Assembly (NCBI GenBank): GCA_905182325.1
Contig: CAJJBD010000001.1
Span: 1-64,000, forward strand
Source of the DNA: an uncultured Planktomarina sp.
GTDB lineage: Bacteria > Pseudomonadota > Alphaproteobacteria > Rhodobacterales > Rhodobacteraceae
DNA length: 64,000 bases
Direction: 5' to 3'
Notes under the pieces: model-generated
What the model was told of the DNA's origin: nothing
Seen by the model: only the letters and a program-made list of their open reading frames with translations
Database searches by the model: none
Made by a program: the position numbers and the translations under genes
Shown here: in pieces, positions 36,947 to 44,359 of the stretch
Position numbering within the stretch: the stretch's first letter is position 1
How the letters are laid out: the number at the start of each line of letters is the position of its first letter

Positions 36947-38133
36947 GCCAATGCGCCTGCAATCCGCTCAGCAAGTCGAAATGCTACTTCAGTTTTGGAC
37001 ATCTCTTCCCACGCCTCAGCGCCACCCCTATCTAACACTGTCACGGTATTATTTTGTCCACCTATTATTCCAGATGAGCGAGATACATCATTAGCTACAA
37101 TCCAGTCACATCCCTTGCTTGAGAGTTTTCTACTTGCATTCTCAATCACGTCATTTGTCTCTGCCGCAAAACCAACAACTAATTTTGGCCGCTGCGCATG
37201 TTTTGATACTGTCGCTAATATATCTGGATTTTCTAAAAACTTTAGCTGCGGCAAGGCACCCGATGTCTGCTTCTTAATCTTTTGATCACGTACGCCATCT
37301 ACCCGCCAATCAGCCACTGCTGCCGCGAATACAGCTCCGTCAACTGGCAGTAATTTCTGCACTACATCATGCATTTCCTTAGCAGTTTCTACTTGATAGG
37401 TTTTTACACCAAAAGGTGTAGCCAAATTTGTAGGTCCAGTGACAAAGCTTACCTGCGCGCCTAGATCCCTGAGCGCTGCTGCGATTGCTCTGCCCTGAGT
37501 GCCCGAGGATCTATTGCTAATGTAGCGGATCGGGTCAATAGGTTCATGCGTTGGGCCAGAAGTCACCAATAAGTGTTTGCCCAACAGCGGGCCACTTTGA
37601 AAAAATTGTTCTACGGCACTTACAATATCTGTAACTTCAGCCATTCGTCCAAGCCCATATTCGCCGCAAGCCATTTCACCCACATTCGGGCCAACAAGCT
37701 TAACTCCATCGTCAGCCAGCAAATTTAAGTTCCGCTGTGTGGATGGATGATCCCACATGCGAACATTCATCGAAGGTGCAATCATAACTGAAGTGTCTGT
37801 CGCCAAAAGAATAGTTGATGCAAGGTCGTCAGATATACCATGAGCCATTTTTGCCATAACATTGGCCGTTGCTGGGGCAACCAATATCAAATCAGCTAAT
37901 CGCGAAAGTTCAATATGCCCCATCTCAGACTCATCTTTTAAATCAAATAAGTCTGCATAGACCCGAGATCGCGCCAAAGCCGCGATACTCAAGGGCGTCA
38001 CAAATTTCTCCGCTGCCTTTGTTAGAACAGGGGTTATTTTAAACCCATGTTGGCTCAAACTTCTTATTAGCTCAGGAGCTTTGACCGCGGCGATACCACC
38101 CGTAATAACAAGGAGTATGTGTTTTGCATCCAT
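36943..38133 (-). CDS. coaBC: Bifunctional phosphopantothenoylcysteine decarboxylase/phosphopantothenate--cysteine ligase
   Basis: Two successive steps of coenzyme A biosynthesis. N-terminal flavoprotein CoaC (about 1-180): LLVITGGIAAVKAPELIR, PATANVMAKMAHGISDDLAS, PSMNVRMWDHPSTQRN with the active-site Asn, and MACGEYGLGRM with the catalytic Cys. C-terminal CoaB (about 185-396): VTSGPTHEPIDPIRYISNRSSGTQG, AAAVADWR, and KIKK ... LKFLENPDIL. 396 residues, normal. First gene of coaBC-dut-moeB-M3 peptidase, 45 bases after rpoH in the same direction, so partial read-through from rpoH is possible. Confidence 0.97.
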   Translation of the reverse strand: MDAKHILLVITGGIAAVKAPELIRSLSQHGFKITPVLTKAAEKFVTPLSIAALARSRVYADLFDLKDESEMGHIELSRLADLILVAPATANVMAKMAHGISDDLASTILLATDTSVMIAPSMNVRMWDHPSTQRNLNLLADDGVKLVGPNVGEMACGEYGLGRMAEVTDIVSAVEQFFQSGPLLGKHLLVTSGPTHEPIDPIRYISNRSSGTQGRAIAAALRDLGAQVSFVTGPTNLATPFGVKTYQVETAKEMHDVVQKLLPVDGAVFAAAVADWRVDGVRDQKIKKQTSGALPQLKFLENPDILATVSKHAQRPKLVVGFAAETNDVIENASRKLSSKGCDWIVANDVSRSSGIIGGQNNTVTVLDRGGAEAWEEMSKTEVAFRLAERIAGALA

Positions 38134-38178
38134 TAGTAACAGTTAATCAGATGGGCCCCACTGCGCAAGGCCCGGCTA

Positions 38179-39057
38179 TTAATGGAAGAAGGCTTGAGCT
38201 TCTGGCGCCTCAGTTTCAAGTCTGGACCGCATCTTTTTAAATGCTGCAGCCTCTATTTGCCTTATGCGTTCCTTCGAAAGTGTTAATTCAACGCCCAAAC
38301 TTTCTAAAGTACGAGGAACCTCAACCAATTTTCGTTCCCTCACAATATATTTTTCCCTTTCACTTAGTACGCCCATCGCCTGCACAAGCCAAGTCCTGAG
38401 GGCCTCTTGGTCGTGCTCAAACTCCACCGTTTCTGCGGCCTGTTCCCTGCTATCCTCAAGTGTATCTATCCACTCACGTCCTTCATCTTCGGTGGACTGG
38501 GTCGCGTTGAGAGAAAAATCTGATCCAGAAAGTCGCCCATCCATCATTTCAACGTCATGTAGCGGCACACCTAAGTCTTGTGCTATTAACTGTTGAATTT
38601 GATGTTTATCGAGAGTTTGATCTGCATTGTTGGCATCACGCTCAAGTCGGGCTTGGATCCGCCGCATATTAAAAAATAAAGATTTCTGCGGACTAGTGGA
38701 TCCAGTCCTTACCATCGACCAATTGCGCATAACATGCTCTTGGACAGAGGCCTTGATCCACCAAACCGCATAAGTTGAAAATCTAACCCCACGATCAGGG
38801 TCAAATTTTTCAGCAGCCTTCATAAGGCCAAGACCAGCTTCCTGTATTAAGTCATTCATAGGGACGCCATAACGCTTAAATTTGGATGCTTGCGAAATTG
38901 CCAGGCGCATGTACGCATTTATTAGGCGGTGCAGGCTCTGCTCACAGCTATCATCTCGCCACGCATAAGCTAATTTCAGCTCTGTTTCAGCGTCCAACAT
39001 CTCTGCCTTCATGGCAGTGCGGGGTAGAAAATTGTCGGTTCGAGCATCCAAGGGCAT
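38179..39057 (-). CDS. rpoH: RNA polymerase sigma-32 family factor RpoH
   Basis: Heat-shock/stress sigma factor. Region 2: LAISQASKFKRYGVPMNDLIQEAGLGLMKAAEKFDPDRGVRFSTYAVWWIKASVQEHVMRNWSMVR. The RpoH box region follows (QKSLFFNMRRIQARLE). Region 4: LSEREKYIVRERKL ... LTLSKERIRQIEAAAFKKMR. From the wording of the RpoH box I lean towards the RpoHII branch of Rhodobacterales, which there responds to singlet-oxygen stress through sigma-E; the upstream TGATCC site fits. I start at ATG 39057 (MPLDARTDNF) with AAAGGAA upstream, rather than seven codons earlier. 292 residues. Divergent from cobU. Confidence 0.93.
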   Translation of the reverse strand: MPLDARTDNFLPRTAMKAEMLDAETELKLAYAWRDDSCEQSLHRLINAYMRLAISQASKFKRYGVPMNDLIQEAGLGLMKAAEKFDPDRGVRFSTYAVWWIKASVQEHVMRNWSMVRTGSTSPQKSLFFNMRRIQARLERDANNADQTLDKHQIQQLIAQDLGVPLHDVEMMDGRLSGSDFSLNATQSTEDEGREWIDTLEDSREQAAETVEFEHDQEALRTWLVQAMGVLSEREKYIVRERKLVEVPRTLESLGVELTLSKERIRQIEAAAFKKMRSRLETEAPEAQAFFH

Positions 39058-39100
39058 AGAGTAAATTCCTTTATTCATTTAACTTATTAATCTTGTTATA

Positions 39101-39133
39101 CCTTAGATACGCCTCTAATTCACAATTGGATCA
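39101..39133 (-). promoter_or_regulatory. Candidate sigma-E (ECF)-type promoter for rpoH
   Basis: On the minus strand TGATCC (39133-39128) is followed after 16 bases by CGTATCTAAGG. The sigma-E consensus I recall for Rhodobacter is TGATCC, about 18 bases, TAAGA (CGTAAGA). The -35 matches exactly and the -10 partly (CGTA). It lies about 70 bases before the rpoH ATG, inside the cobU leader on the other strand. Confidence 0.45.
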
Positions 39134-39149
39134 TGTTAAGGAAAGAAAT

Positions 39150-39677
39150 ATGGATTTAGATAATTTAAAAGTTCGTTTAGTTCTTGGCGGCGCTGAATCC
39201 GGCAAATCACGTTTTGCAGAAAATTTAATAATCCAATCCGGTAGGCCCCGCCGCTACATTGCAACAGCGCAGGGCTGGGACAACGAAATGAAAAAGAAAA
39301 TTGCAGACCATCAAGCTCAACGTGGCTTTGATTGGATCACCTGCGAGGCTCCAATTGATATTGTTGAGGCTATTCAGGCTGCAGGTATAAATGAAATAAT
39401 ACTGCTGGACTGCATTACCCTATGGCTAACAAACCTGATGATGGCTGAACACAATATCGAAGCTTACTCCACAATACTATTAGACGCTCTCAGCAAGCCA
39501 CCCTGTCCTATAGTGATAGTTAGTAATGAAGTTGGCCAAGGTATTACCCCCGATAACTCGATGTCCCGGGCATTTTTAAAGTATCAAGGTAATATAAATC
39601 AAAGGCTCGCAGCACTGGCTCAGCAGGTTTTCTTTATTACGGCAGGGTTGCCACACATGTTGAAACGTCCACAATGA
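39150..39677 (+). CDS. cobU: Adenosylcobinamide kinase / adenosylcobinamide-phosphate guanylyltransferase
   Basis: Activates (adenosyl)cobinamide to its GDP form in the late, nucleotide-loop part of B12 biosynthesis and salvage. P-loop LGGAESGKSRFAE near the N-terminus, the guanylation region YIATAQGWDNEMKKKIADHQAQRG with its His, and VSNEVGQGI near residue 125. I start at ATG 39150 (MDLDNLKVRLVLGGAES), which has AAGGAAAG upstream; the frame is open 19 codons further. 175 residues, as usual for CobU/CobP. Overlaps the phosphatase gene by four bases. Confidence 0.93.
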   Translation: MDLDNLKVRLVLGGAESGKSRFAENLIIQSGRPRRYIATAQGWDNEMKKKIADHQAQRGFDWITCEAPIDIVEAIQAAGINEIILLDCITLWLTNLMMAEHNIEAYSTILLDALSKPPCPIVIVSNEVGQGITPDNSMSRAFLKYQGNINQRLAALAQQVFFITAGLPHMLKRPQ

Positions 39678-40261
39678 CCGATTGGTACTGGGTCCGACAC
39701 GGACCCACGCACGAGAAAGCGTTTGTAGGATGGCGCGATGTGCCTGCAGACCTCTCCAATCAGGCATTAATTGATAGCGTTGCCGAATATCTGCCAAGTA
39801 GTGCCGTTGTTGTGTCCTCTGATCTCATGCGCTCTATAACTACCGCCGACGCCTTGAGCCATGGGCGTACACGCCTCGCACATGAGAGTGGTATCCGCGA
39901 ATTTAATTTTGGGGATTGGGATGGCAGGCATTTCAGTGATGTTGCAAAAATAGATCCAGTGCTTAGCCGCGCCTACTGGGAAAGCCCTGGCGACGTGAAG
40001 GCCCCAAATGGCGAAAGCTGGAATATGGCTGCAGCAAGAGCAAAGACAGTTGTTGACCGCTTGTCTAAAGTGCATGACAAAATTATCGCCATAGCACATT
40101 TTGGAATTATCTTAACTCAAGTACAACGAGCCTTGGGATCCAGTGCGTACGATTGTCTTGCCAATAAAATTGATAATTTTAGTGTTACACATCTCCATGA
40201 ATGCGACAACGCTTGGTCGCTAAATTGTATAAATTTCCTCCCAGAAGCGTCTAATTTATAG
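39674..40261 (+). CDS. Histidine phosphatase family protein, probable alpha-ribazole phosphatase (CobC-like)
   Basis: Phosphoglycerate-mutase-fold phosphatase with the catalytic RHG motif at the N-terminus (WYWVRHGPTHEKAF) and the second His in IAIAHFGIIL. 195 residues. ATGA overlap with cobU strongly suggests a role in B12 nucleotide-loop assembly, i.e. removal of phosphate from alpha-ribazole-5'-phosphate or from adenosylcobalamin phosphate. That is inference from context; the fold alone does not fix the substrate. Confidence 0.8.
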   Translation: MTDWYWVRHGPTHEKAFVGWRDVPADLSNQALIDSVAEYLPSSAVVVSSDLMRSITTADALSHGRTRLAHESGIREFNFGDWDGRHFSDVAKIDPVLSRAYWESPGDVKAPNGESWNMAAARAKTVVDRLSKVHDKIIAIAHFGIILTQVQRALGSSAYDCLANKIDNFSVTHLHECDNAWSLNCINFLPEASNL

Positions 40262-40283
40262 CCAAACAAAAATTAGCAGATTA

Positions 40284-40305
40284 AATTCGTTCTTAGGCAC
40301 GAATT
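40284..40305. repeat. 7-bp inverted repeat at convergent gene ends
   Basis: AATTCGT (40284-40290) and ACGAATT (40299-40305) with an eight-base loop, between the CobC-like stop and the last codons of the TIGR02186 gene. No T run on either strand, so only a tentative bidirectional terminator. Confidence 0.3.
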
Positions 40306-41060
40306 ACTCGAAAAACCGCAGCCGCGGACCAACCCGCGAAAATAGCGATAGCCAAGGATAATAAACCGTATGTGGCTGGGTGCTGATGGGCTAGATTGTA
40401 CAACCAACGCTCAATTCCAACTTTGCGTACGTCAATTGTTGTTTTTTTCTGTGCTATAACATTCCCGTCTTGGGTAAGAAAAATTCGAGCAGTATAGGCA
40501 CCTTCAACTAGGTTTGCCGGCAAAGTCACAGATGTTGAAAATAATGTATTATCTTGAAGCGTAACTGCACCAGGTAGGGCTTTATACAAACCTTGGTCCT
40601 GCCGAATTCTTATTAACGCTTCGGCGAACGCGTCTGGATCATCCACTGTCATCGGGGCACCAACAGACCGTATCATTCGCTCCATAGAGATGCTGTGGCG
40701 CAAGTCTGAAACCGGGTCCACCACCTGACTGAAAGCTGCTGTCGTTGCCACTGCATAAAAATTTGGAGCAAGGTCAATTTCAACAGCGTCAACATTCACC
40801 CAAATACCAAACCTCTTTTCCTTGCGTCGCACCATTACTGGCAGGAGAGGGCTTGCAATTGTAACGGCAACTCCCAGCGGTTCATTGGATATTAATTCGT
40901 CAGTTGCTTTAATTGCCCCAAAAACTAGTATCTCCGAGCCATCAAAAAAGGCGGTGATCCCAATCTCATTTTTAGATAATCCGAGAACTATCTCTTGGGT
41001 CAATGCTGAACGTACAAAACAGAATAAGGCAATTAGGAAAAAAGTGCAGAAAATTCGCAT
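40293..41060 (-). CDS. TIGR02186 family membrane-anchored protein of unknown function
   Basis: 255 residues from ATG 41060, which shares one base with the tauE stop (TGATG). N-terminal signal peptide (MRIFCTFFLIALFCFVRSALTQ), a periplasmic beta-rich domain including a statement-like run IVLGLSKNEIGITAFFDGSEILVFGAI, and one C-terminal membrane helix (YGLLSLAIAIFAGWSAAAVFRVI). This matches the uncharacterised TIGR02186 family that regularly accompanies TauE/SafE exporters in alphaproteobacteria. Function unknown; the coupling to tauE suggests a partner or periplasmic accessory subunit of that exporter. Confidence 0.82.
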   Translation of the reverse strand: MRIFCTFFLIALFCFVRSALTQEIVLGLSKNEIGITAFFDGSEILVFGAIKATDELISNEPLGVAVTIASPLLPVMVRRKEKRFGIWVNVDAVEIDLAPNFYAVATTAAFSQVVDPVSDLRHSISMERMIRSVGAPMTVDDPDAFAEALIRIRQDQGLYKALPGAVTLQDNTLFSTSVTLPANLVEGAYTARIFLTQDGNVIAQKKTTIDVRKVGIERWLYNLAHQHPATYGLLSLAIAIFAGWSAAAVFRVIRA

Positions 41061-41977
41061 CAATGCCCCCTAGCCACGCTGAGATTAAAAATCTCAGACG
41101 GCTCAACTATGAGGTCAAAAGCTAACTTAGCACATACCACCAGCACCATGATTGCAAGTAAAATACGGAGCTGCTCAGCCTTAAGCTTTGCACCAATCAT
41201 AGTTCCAAATTGCGCCCCAATGACGCCACCCACCAATAGTAACACAGCAAGCACCATATCCACCGTATAATTAGTAGTTGCATGCAACATAGTAGTAAAC
41301 GCCGTCACAAAAATTATCTGAAACAACGATGTGCCTACAACCACCTTTGTTGGCATCCCCAACAAATAAATCATAGCAGGCACCATTATAAAGCCACCAC
41401 CTACGCCCATAATGGCCGCCAATATACCAACCAAAATACCGACTAACACAGGTGGAATTGCAGAAATATAAAGGCCCGACACACGAAACCGCATCTTAAA
41501 TGGTAAAGCATGTATCCAGGTACGCTTGTGTCGTGGCTTTGAGTTACCCACGCGCTTGGCATTGCCCAAAGCCCGTAAGCTTTCGATAAACATTAAGCTG
41601 CCAATAATACCTAGAAACAAAACATAACAAAGCTTAACCAGAAGGTCGACCTGGCCTAAACCTTTAAGATAGTTAAAAATAATCACGCCTATCCCGGCAC
41701 CAATCAGGCCACCAATCAGCAGTACGCCACCCATTTTAAAGTCAACAGTCCGTCGTTTTACGTGTGCCAGAACTCCAGAAAACGACGACGCAACTATTTG
41801 ATTAGCCTCAGTGGCTACGGCGACTGCCGGAGGAATTCCAATAAAAAACAAAAGTGGTGTCATTAAAAACCCACCACCAACTCCAAACATACCAGATAAT
41901 ACACCAACTAACCCACCCAATCCTATTAAGATAAAGACGTTTACCGAAACTTCAGCGATAGGAAGATAGATATACAT
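41060..41977 (-). CDS. TauE/SafE family sulfite/organosulfonate exporter
   Basis: Inner-membrane anion exporter with about eight helices in two homologous halves. Each half begins with the family glycine motif: GLGGLVGVLSGMFGVGGGFLMTPLL near residue 20, and GILVGILAAIMGVGGGFIMVPAMIY near residue 185. I use ATG 41977 (MYIYLPIAEVSVN), which matches the usual family N-terminus, over the ATG six codons upstream; both lie in a start-region hairpin (41976-41995). 305 residues. TGATG overlap with the TIGR02186 gene. Sulfite or sulfonate is the family's typical substrate; specificity here is not proved. Confidence 0.9.
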   Translation of the reverse strand: MYIYLPIAEVSVNVFILIGLGGLVGVLSGMFGVGGGFLMTPLLFFIGIPPAVAVATEANQIVASSFSGVLAHVKRRTVDFKMGGVLLIGGLIGAGIGVIIFNYLKGLGQVDLLVKLCYVLFLGIIGSLMFIESLRALGNAKRVGNSKPRHKRTWIHALPFKMRFRVSGLYISAIPPVLVGILVGILAAIMGVGGGFIMVPAMIYLLGMPTKVVVGTSLFQIIFVTAFTTMLHATTNYTVDMVLAVLLLVGGVIGAQFGTMIGAKLKAEQLRILLAIMVLVVCAKLAFDLIVEPSEIFNLSVARGH

Positions 41978-41995
41978 GGGGCCGCATAGCCCCAT
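41976..41995 (-). promoter_or_regulatory. Start-region hairpin of the tauE-like gene
   Basis: On the minus strand ATGGGGC (41995-41989) and GCCCCAT (41982-41976) form a perfect 7-bp stem with a six-base loop. Both possible ATG codons are involved in the stem region, so the RNA could hide the start from ribosomes. Confidence 0.4.
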
Positions 41996-42084
41996 CGTTG
42001 CATTGCGGCAAGGACTTATAGAAAATACCAGCTATTTCTGTATTTGTTGAGCTAATTAGCGCTACTTTACAGCAGTGTATGGCC

Positions 42085-43224
42085 TTACTTTTCTTTTACG
42101 TAAGGCACTCCACCAGATCTTGGTGGGATAGCCTTACCGACAAAACCCGCCAATACAAGCACAGTAAGGATGTATGGCAACGATTGAATGAAAACTACTG
42201 GGACCTTAATTTGGTTCCCCATACCAACGCCCCATACGTTCACAACAATGAGCGCTGAAATAAACGCTAGGCCAACTGCAAGCCCACCTAGCACAAACTT
42301 ATCCAATAGATCTTTACGCCAAACATATCCCGTTAGCGCAAGCGCCATCAGCAACAATCCACCACTCAGAGACCACGCGGGTAGCAAGATATTCTGAAAC
42401 CGGTTGTCGACCGCAAATAGGAAGCCAAACAATAGGCAGGCTCCCAACGCATACCATGGACGCCATTTTGCAAAAATTAGGGCAGCTAATGCTATGTAGC
42501 CACGGCCAGCGGACATATCTTTAACAAAGTTAGCTTGTAAAGACGTGGCAATATAGGCCCCGGCAATTCCGCATAATATCCCAGCAATTACAACAGCCGC
42601 ATAACGCAGCCCAACAACAGATATTCCAGCGGTATCTACGGCAGCAGGGTTCTCACCCGCTGCACGCAATCTTAAACCAAAGCGTGTTTTGTAGAGAACA
42701 AACCAAGATAAAGGGACCGTGAGCAATGCTGCATAAACCAGCAGGGTATGACCCGACAACAGTTCAGAGTATAGTTGCATAAATGGCCCAACATCAGCCA
42801 TTTCTTTGGAAGGTACCGCACCAGGAAAGATTATTGGCTCAAACCTCGCCCCAGACTTCAGTGCGGGTGTTCTGCCGCCCTCACCAAACCACGCCTGCGC
42901 AACCACAACAGTAAGGCCCGCAGCCAAAAAGTTAATTGCTACGCCAGAAACAATTTGGTCACCACGCATTGTAATAGAGGCAAGTCCATGAAGGGCCGAC
43001 AACCCAACTGAAACTCCTATCCCTGCCAAAAGTCCAATCCAAACCGAACCACTCACAAAAGCTACCGCAGCAGATAAAAACGCAGCGGCAAGTAATTTTC
43101 CTTCAAGCCCTATATCAAAAATACCAGAGCGTTCCGAAAACAACCCAGCTAAGCATACCAAGAGTAGCGGAGCCGCCAGCCGTAGTGTGCCGTCAAAGAC
43201 TTGAATAATAGTGAGGAAGTCCAT
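42085..43224 (-). CDS. Second BMP-type nucleoside ABC importer, permease 2
   Basis: BPD_transp_2 family inner-membrane permease, 379 residues, with the family loop SERSGIFDIGLEGKLLAAAFLSAAVAF near the N-terminus and RLRAAGENPAAVDTAGISVVGLRYAAVVIAGILCGIAGAY in the middle. A hydrophilic insertion (about residues 120-145, including GRTPALKSGARFEP) makes it longer than its counterpart in the xdh operon. Last gene of a four-gene minus-strand operon (binding protein, ATPase, permease, permease), three bases after the previous one. Confidence 0.92.
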   Translation of the reverse strand: MDFLTIIQVFDGTLRLAAPLLLVCLAGLFSERSGIFDIGLEGKLLAAAFLSAAVAFVSGSVWIGLLAGIGVSVGLSALHGLASITMRGDQIVSGVAINFLAAGLTVVVAQAWFGEGGRTPALKSGARFEPIIFPGAVPSKEMADVGPFMQLYSELLSGHTLLVYAALLTVPLSWFVLYKTRFGLRLRAAGENPAAVDTAGISVVGLRYAAVVIAGILCGIAGAYIATSLQANFVKDMSAGRGYIALAALIFAKWRPWYALGACLLFGFLFAVDNRFQNILLPAWSLSGGLLLMALALTGYVWRKDLLDKFVLGGLAVGLAFISALIVVNVWGVGMGNQIKVPVVFIQSLPYILTVLVLAGFVGKAIPPRSGGVPYVKEK

Positions 43225-43227
43225 TTT

Positions 43228-44319
43228 TTACGGTCTCCGTAAAGCTAAAAATAGCTGCTCAAGTGGCGCGCGAACCATCATGGTAAGGGCCCCAGTAAAT
43301 AGGATCACCAACGCCTGGATAACAACTATGAGTTCACGTGGAATTTTAGTCCAGAGAGCTAACTCTGCTCCCCCTTGGTATAAAAAGCCAAACAATAATG
43401 CGGCAAGCAACACGCCAAGTGGGTGACTGCGGCCCATCAACGCTACAGCGATACCTATAAAACCAGCCCCCTCGGTAAAATTTAAAATGAGGCGTTCACT
43501 CTCACCTTGCGTAGTATTTATTGCCATCATTCCACAAAGGGCGCCAGATATCATCATAGTAATCATAATGATTTTAACAGATCCCACACCGGCATATCGG
43601 GCAGCAGGACCGGACTTACCGAAAGCGCGAATTTCATAACCCAAGGGCGAACGCCAAATTAGGTACCAGACACCAACGCAAGCCAATAGTGCAATAAAGA
43701 AACTTACATTTGCTGGGGCAGATCGAAACATTTTTTCGATACCAAATAGCTGAGCCATATCTTCAAATGTCGGCAGGTGGGTGGCTGTTGGAAAGTTTGC
43801 TGTCGCTGGAGCCATACTACCAGCGGGTTTCAAGGGCCCAACCAGAAAAAAGTTTAGGACGCCAGCAGCAATAAAGTTAAACATTATAGTCGTTATGACG
43901 ATATGGCTGCCTCTTTTTGCTTGAAGATAGGCTGGCAAGCCGGCCCAAATCATCCCAAATATGGCCGCACCCATTGATGCACCAATAATTGCTAAGCTCC
44001 AATGTGGCCAGGGAATAAACAGGCATACGAGGCCTACCCCTAGGCCACCCATCATGGCTTGGCCCTCACCTCCTATGTTGAATAAGGAGGCGTGGAAGGC
44101 TACCGACACTGCCAGCCCAGTAAAAATAAAGTTTGTGGCATAGTAGAGCATGTAACCCCAGCCAGCAGATCGAAACAGAGTACCCTCAATCATCAGCATA
44201 AACGCCTCAGTTGGACTCTCTCCAATTGCCAATATTAACAAGGCAGACAATAAAGCTGCTAGAATTAATGAGAACAATGGCACTAAAACTACGTCAGCCC
44301 ATTTTGGCATTACATCCAT
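43228..44319 (-). CDS. Second BMP-type nucleoside ABC importer, permease 1
   Basis: BPD_transp_2 family permease, 363 residues. The segment FHASLFNIGGEGQAMMGGLGVGL is the family loop, and EIRAFGKSGPAARYAGVGSVKIIMITMMISGALCGMMAI the typical helix region; about ten membrane segments. Lies 40 bases after the ATPase gene and three before permease 2. Only moderately similar to permease 1 of the xdh operon, so the two operons are old paralogues rather than a recent copy. Confidence 0.92.
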   Translation of the reverse strand: MDVMPKWADVVLVPLFSLILAALLSALLILAIGESPTEAFMLMIEGTLFRSAGWGYMLYYATNFIFTGLAVSVAFHASLFNIGGEGQAMMGGLGVGLVCLFIPWPHWSLAIIGASMGAAIFGMIWAGLPAYLQAKRGSHIVITTIMFNFIAAGVLNFFLVGPLKPAGSMAPATANFPTATHLPTFEDMAQLFGIEKMFRSAPANVSFFIALLACVGVWYLIWRSPLGYEIRAFGKSGPAARYAGVGSVKIIMITMMISGALCGMMAINTTQGESERLILNFTEGAGFIGIAVALMGRSHPLGVLLAALLFGFLYQGGAELALWTKIPRELIVVIQALVILFTGALTMMVRAPLEQLFLALRRP

Positions 44320-44359
44320 TAAAGTGCTCCAATTATTTTACTAAAAAACAGGGTCACGC

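Noticed and set aside
36768-37094. Plus-strand 108-codon frame across dut/coaBC
   Set aside because: Lies opposite two certain genes and has no ribosome-binding site.
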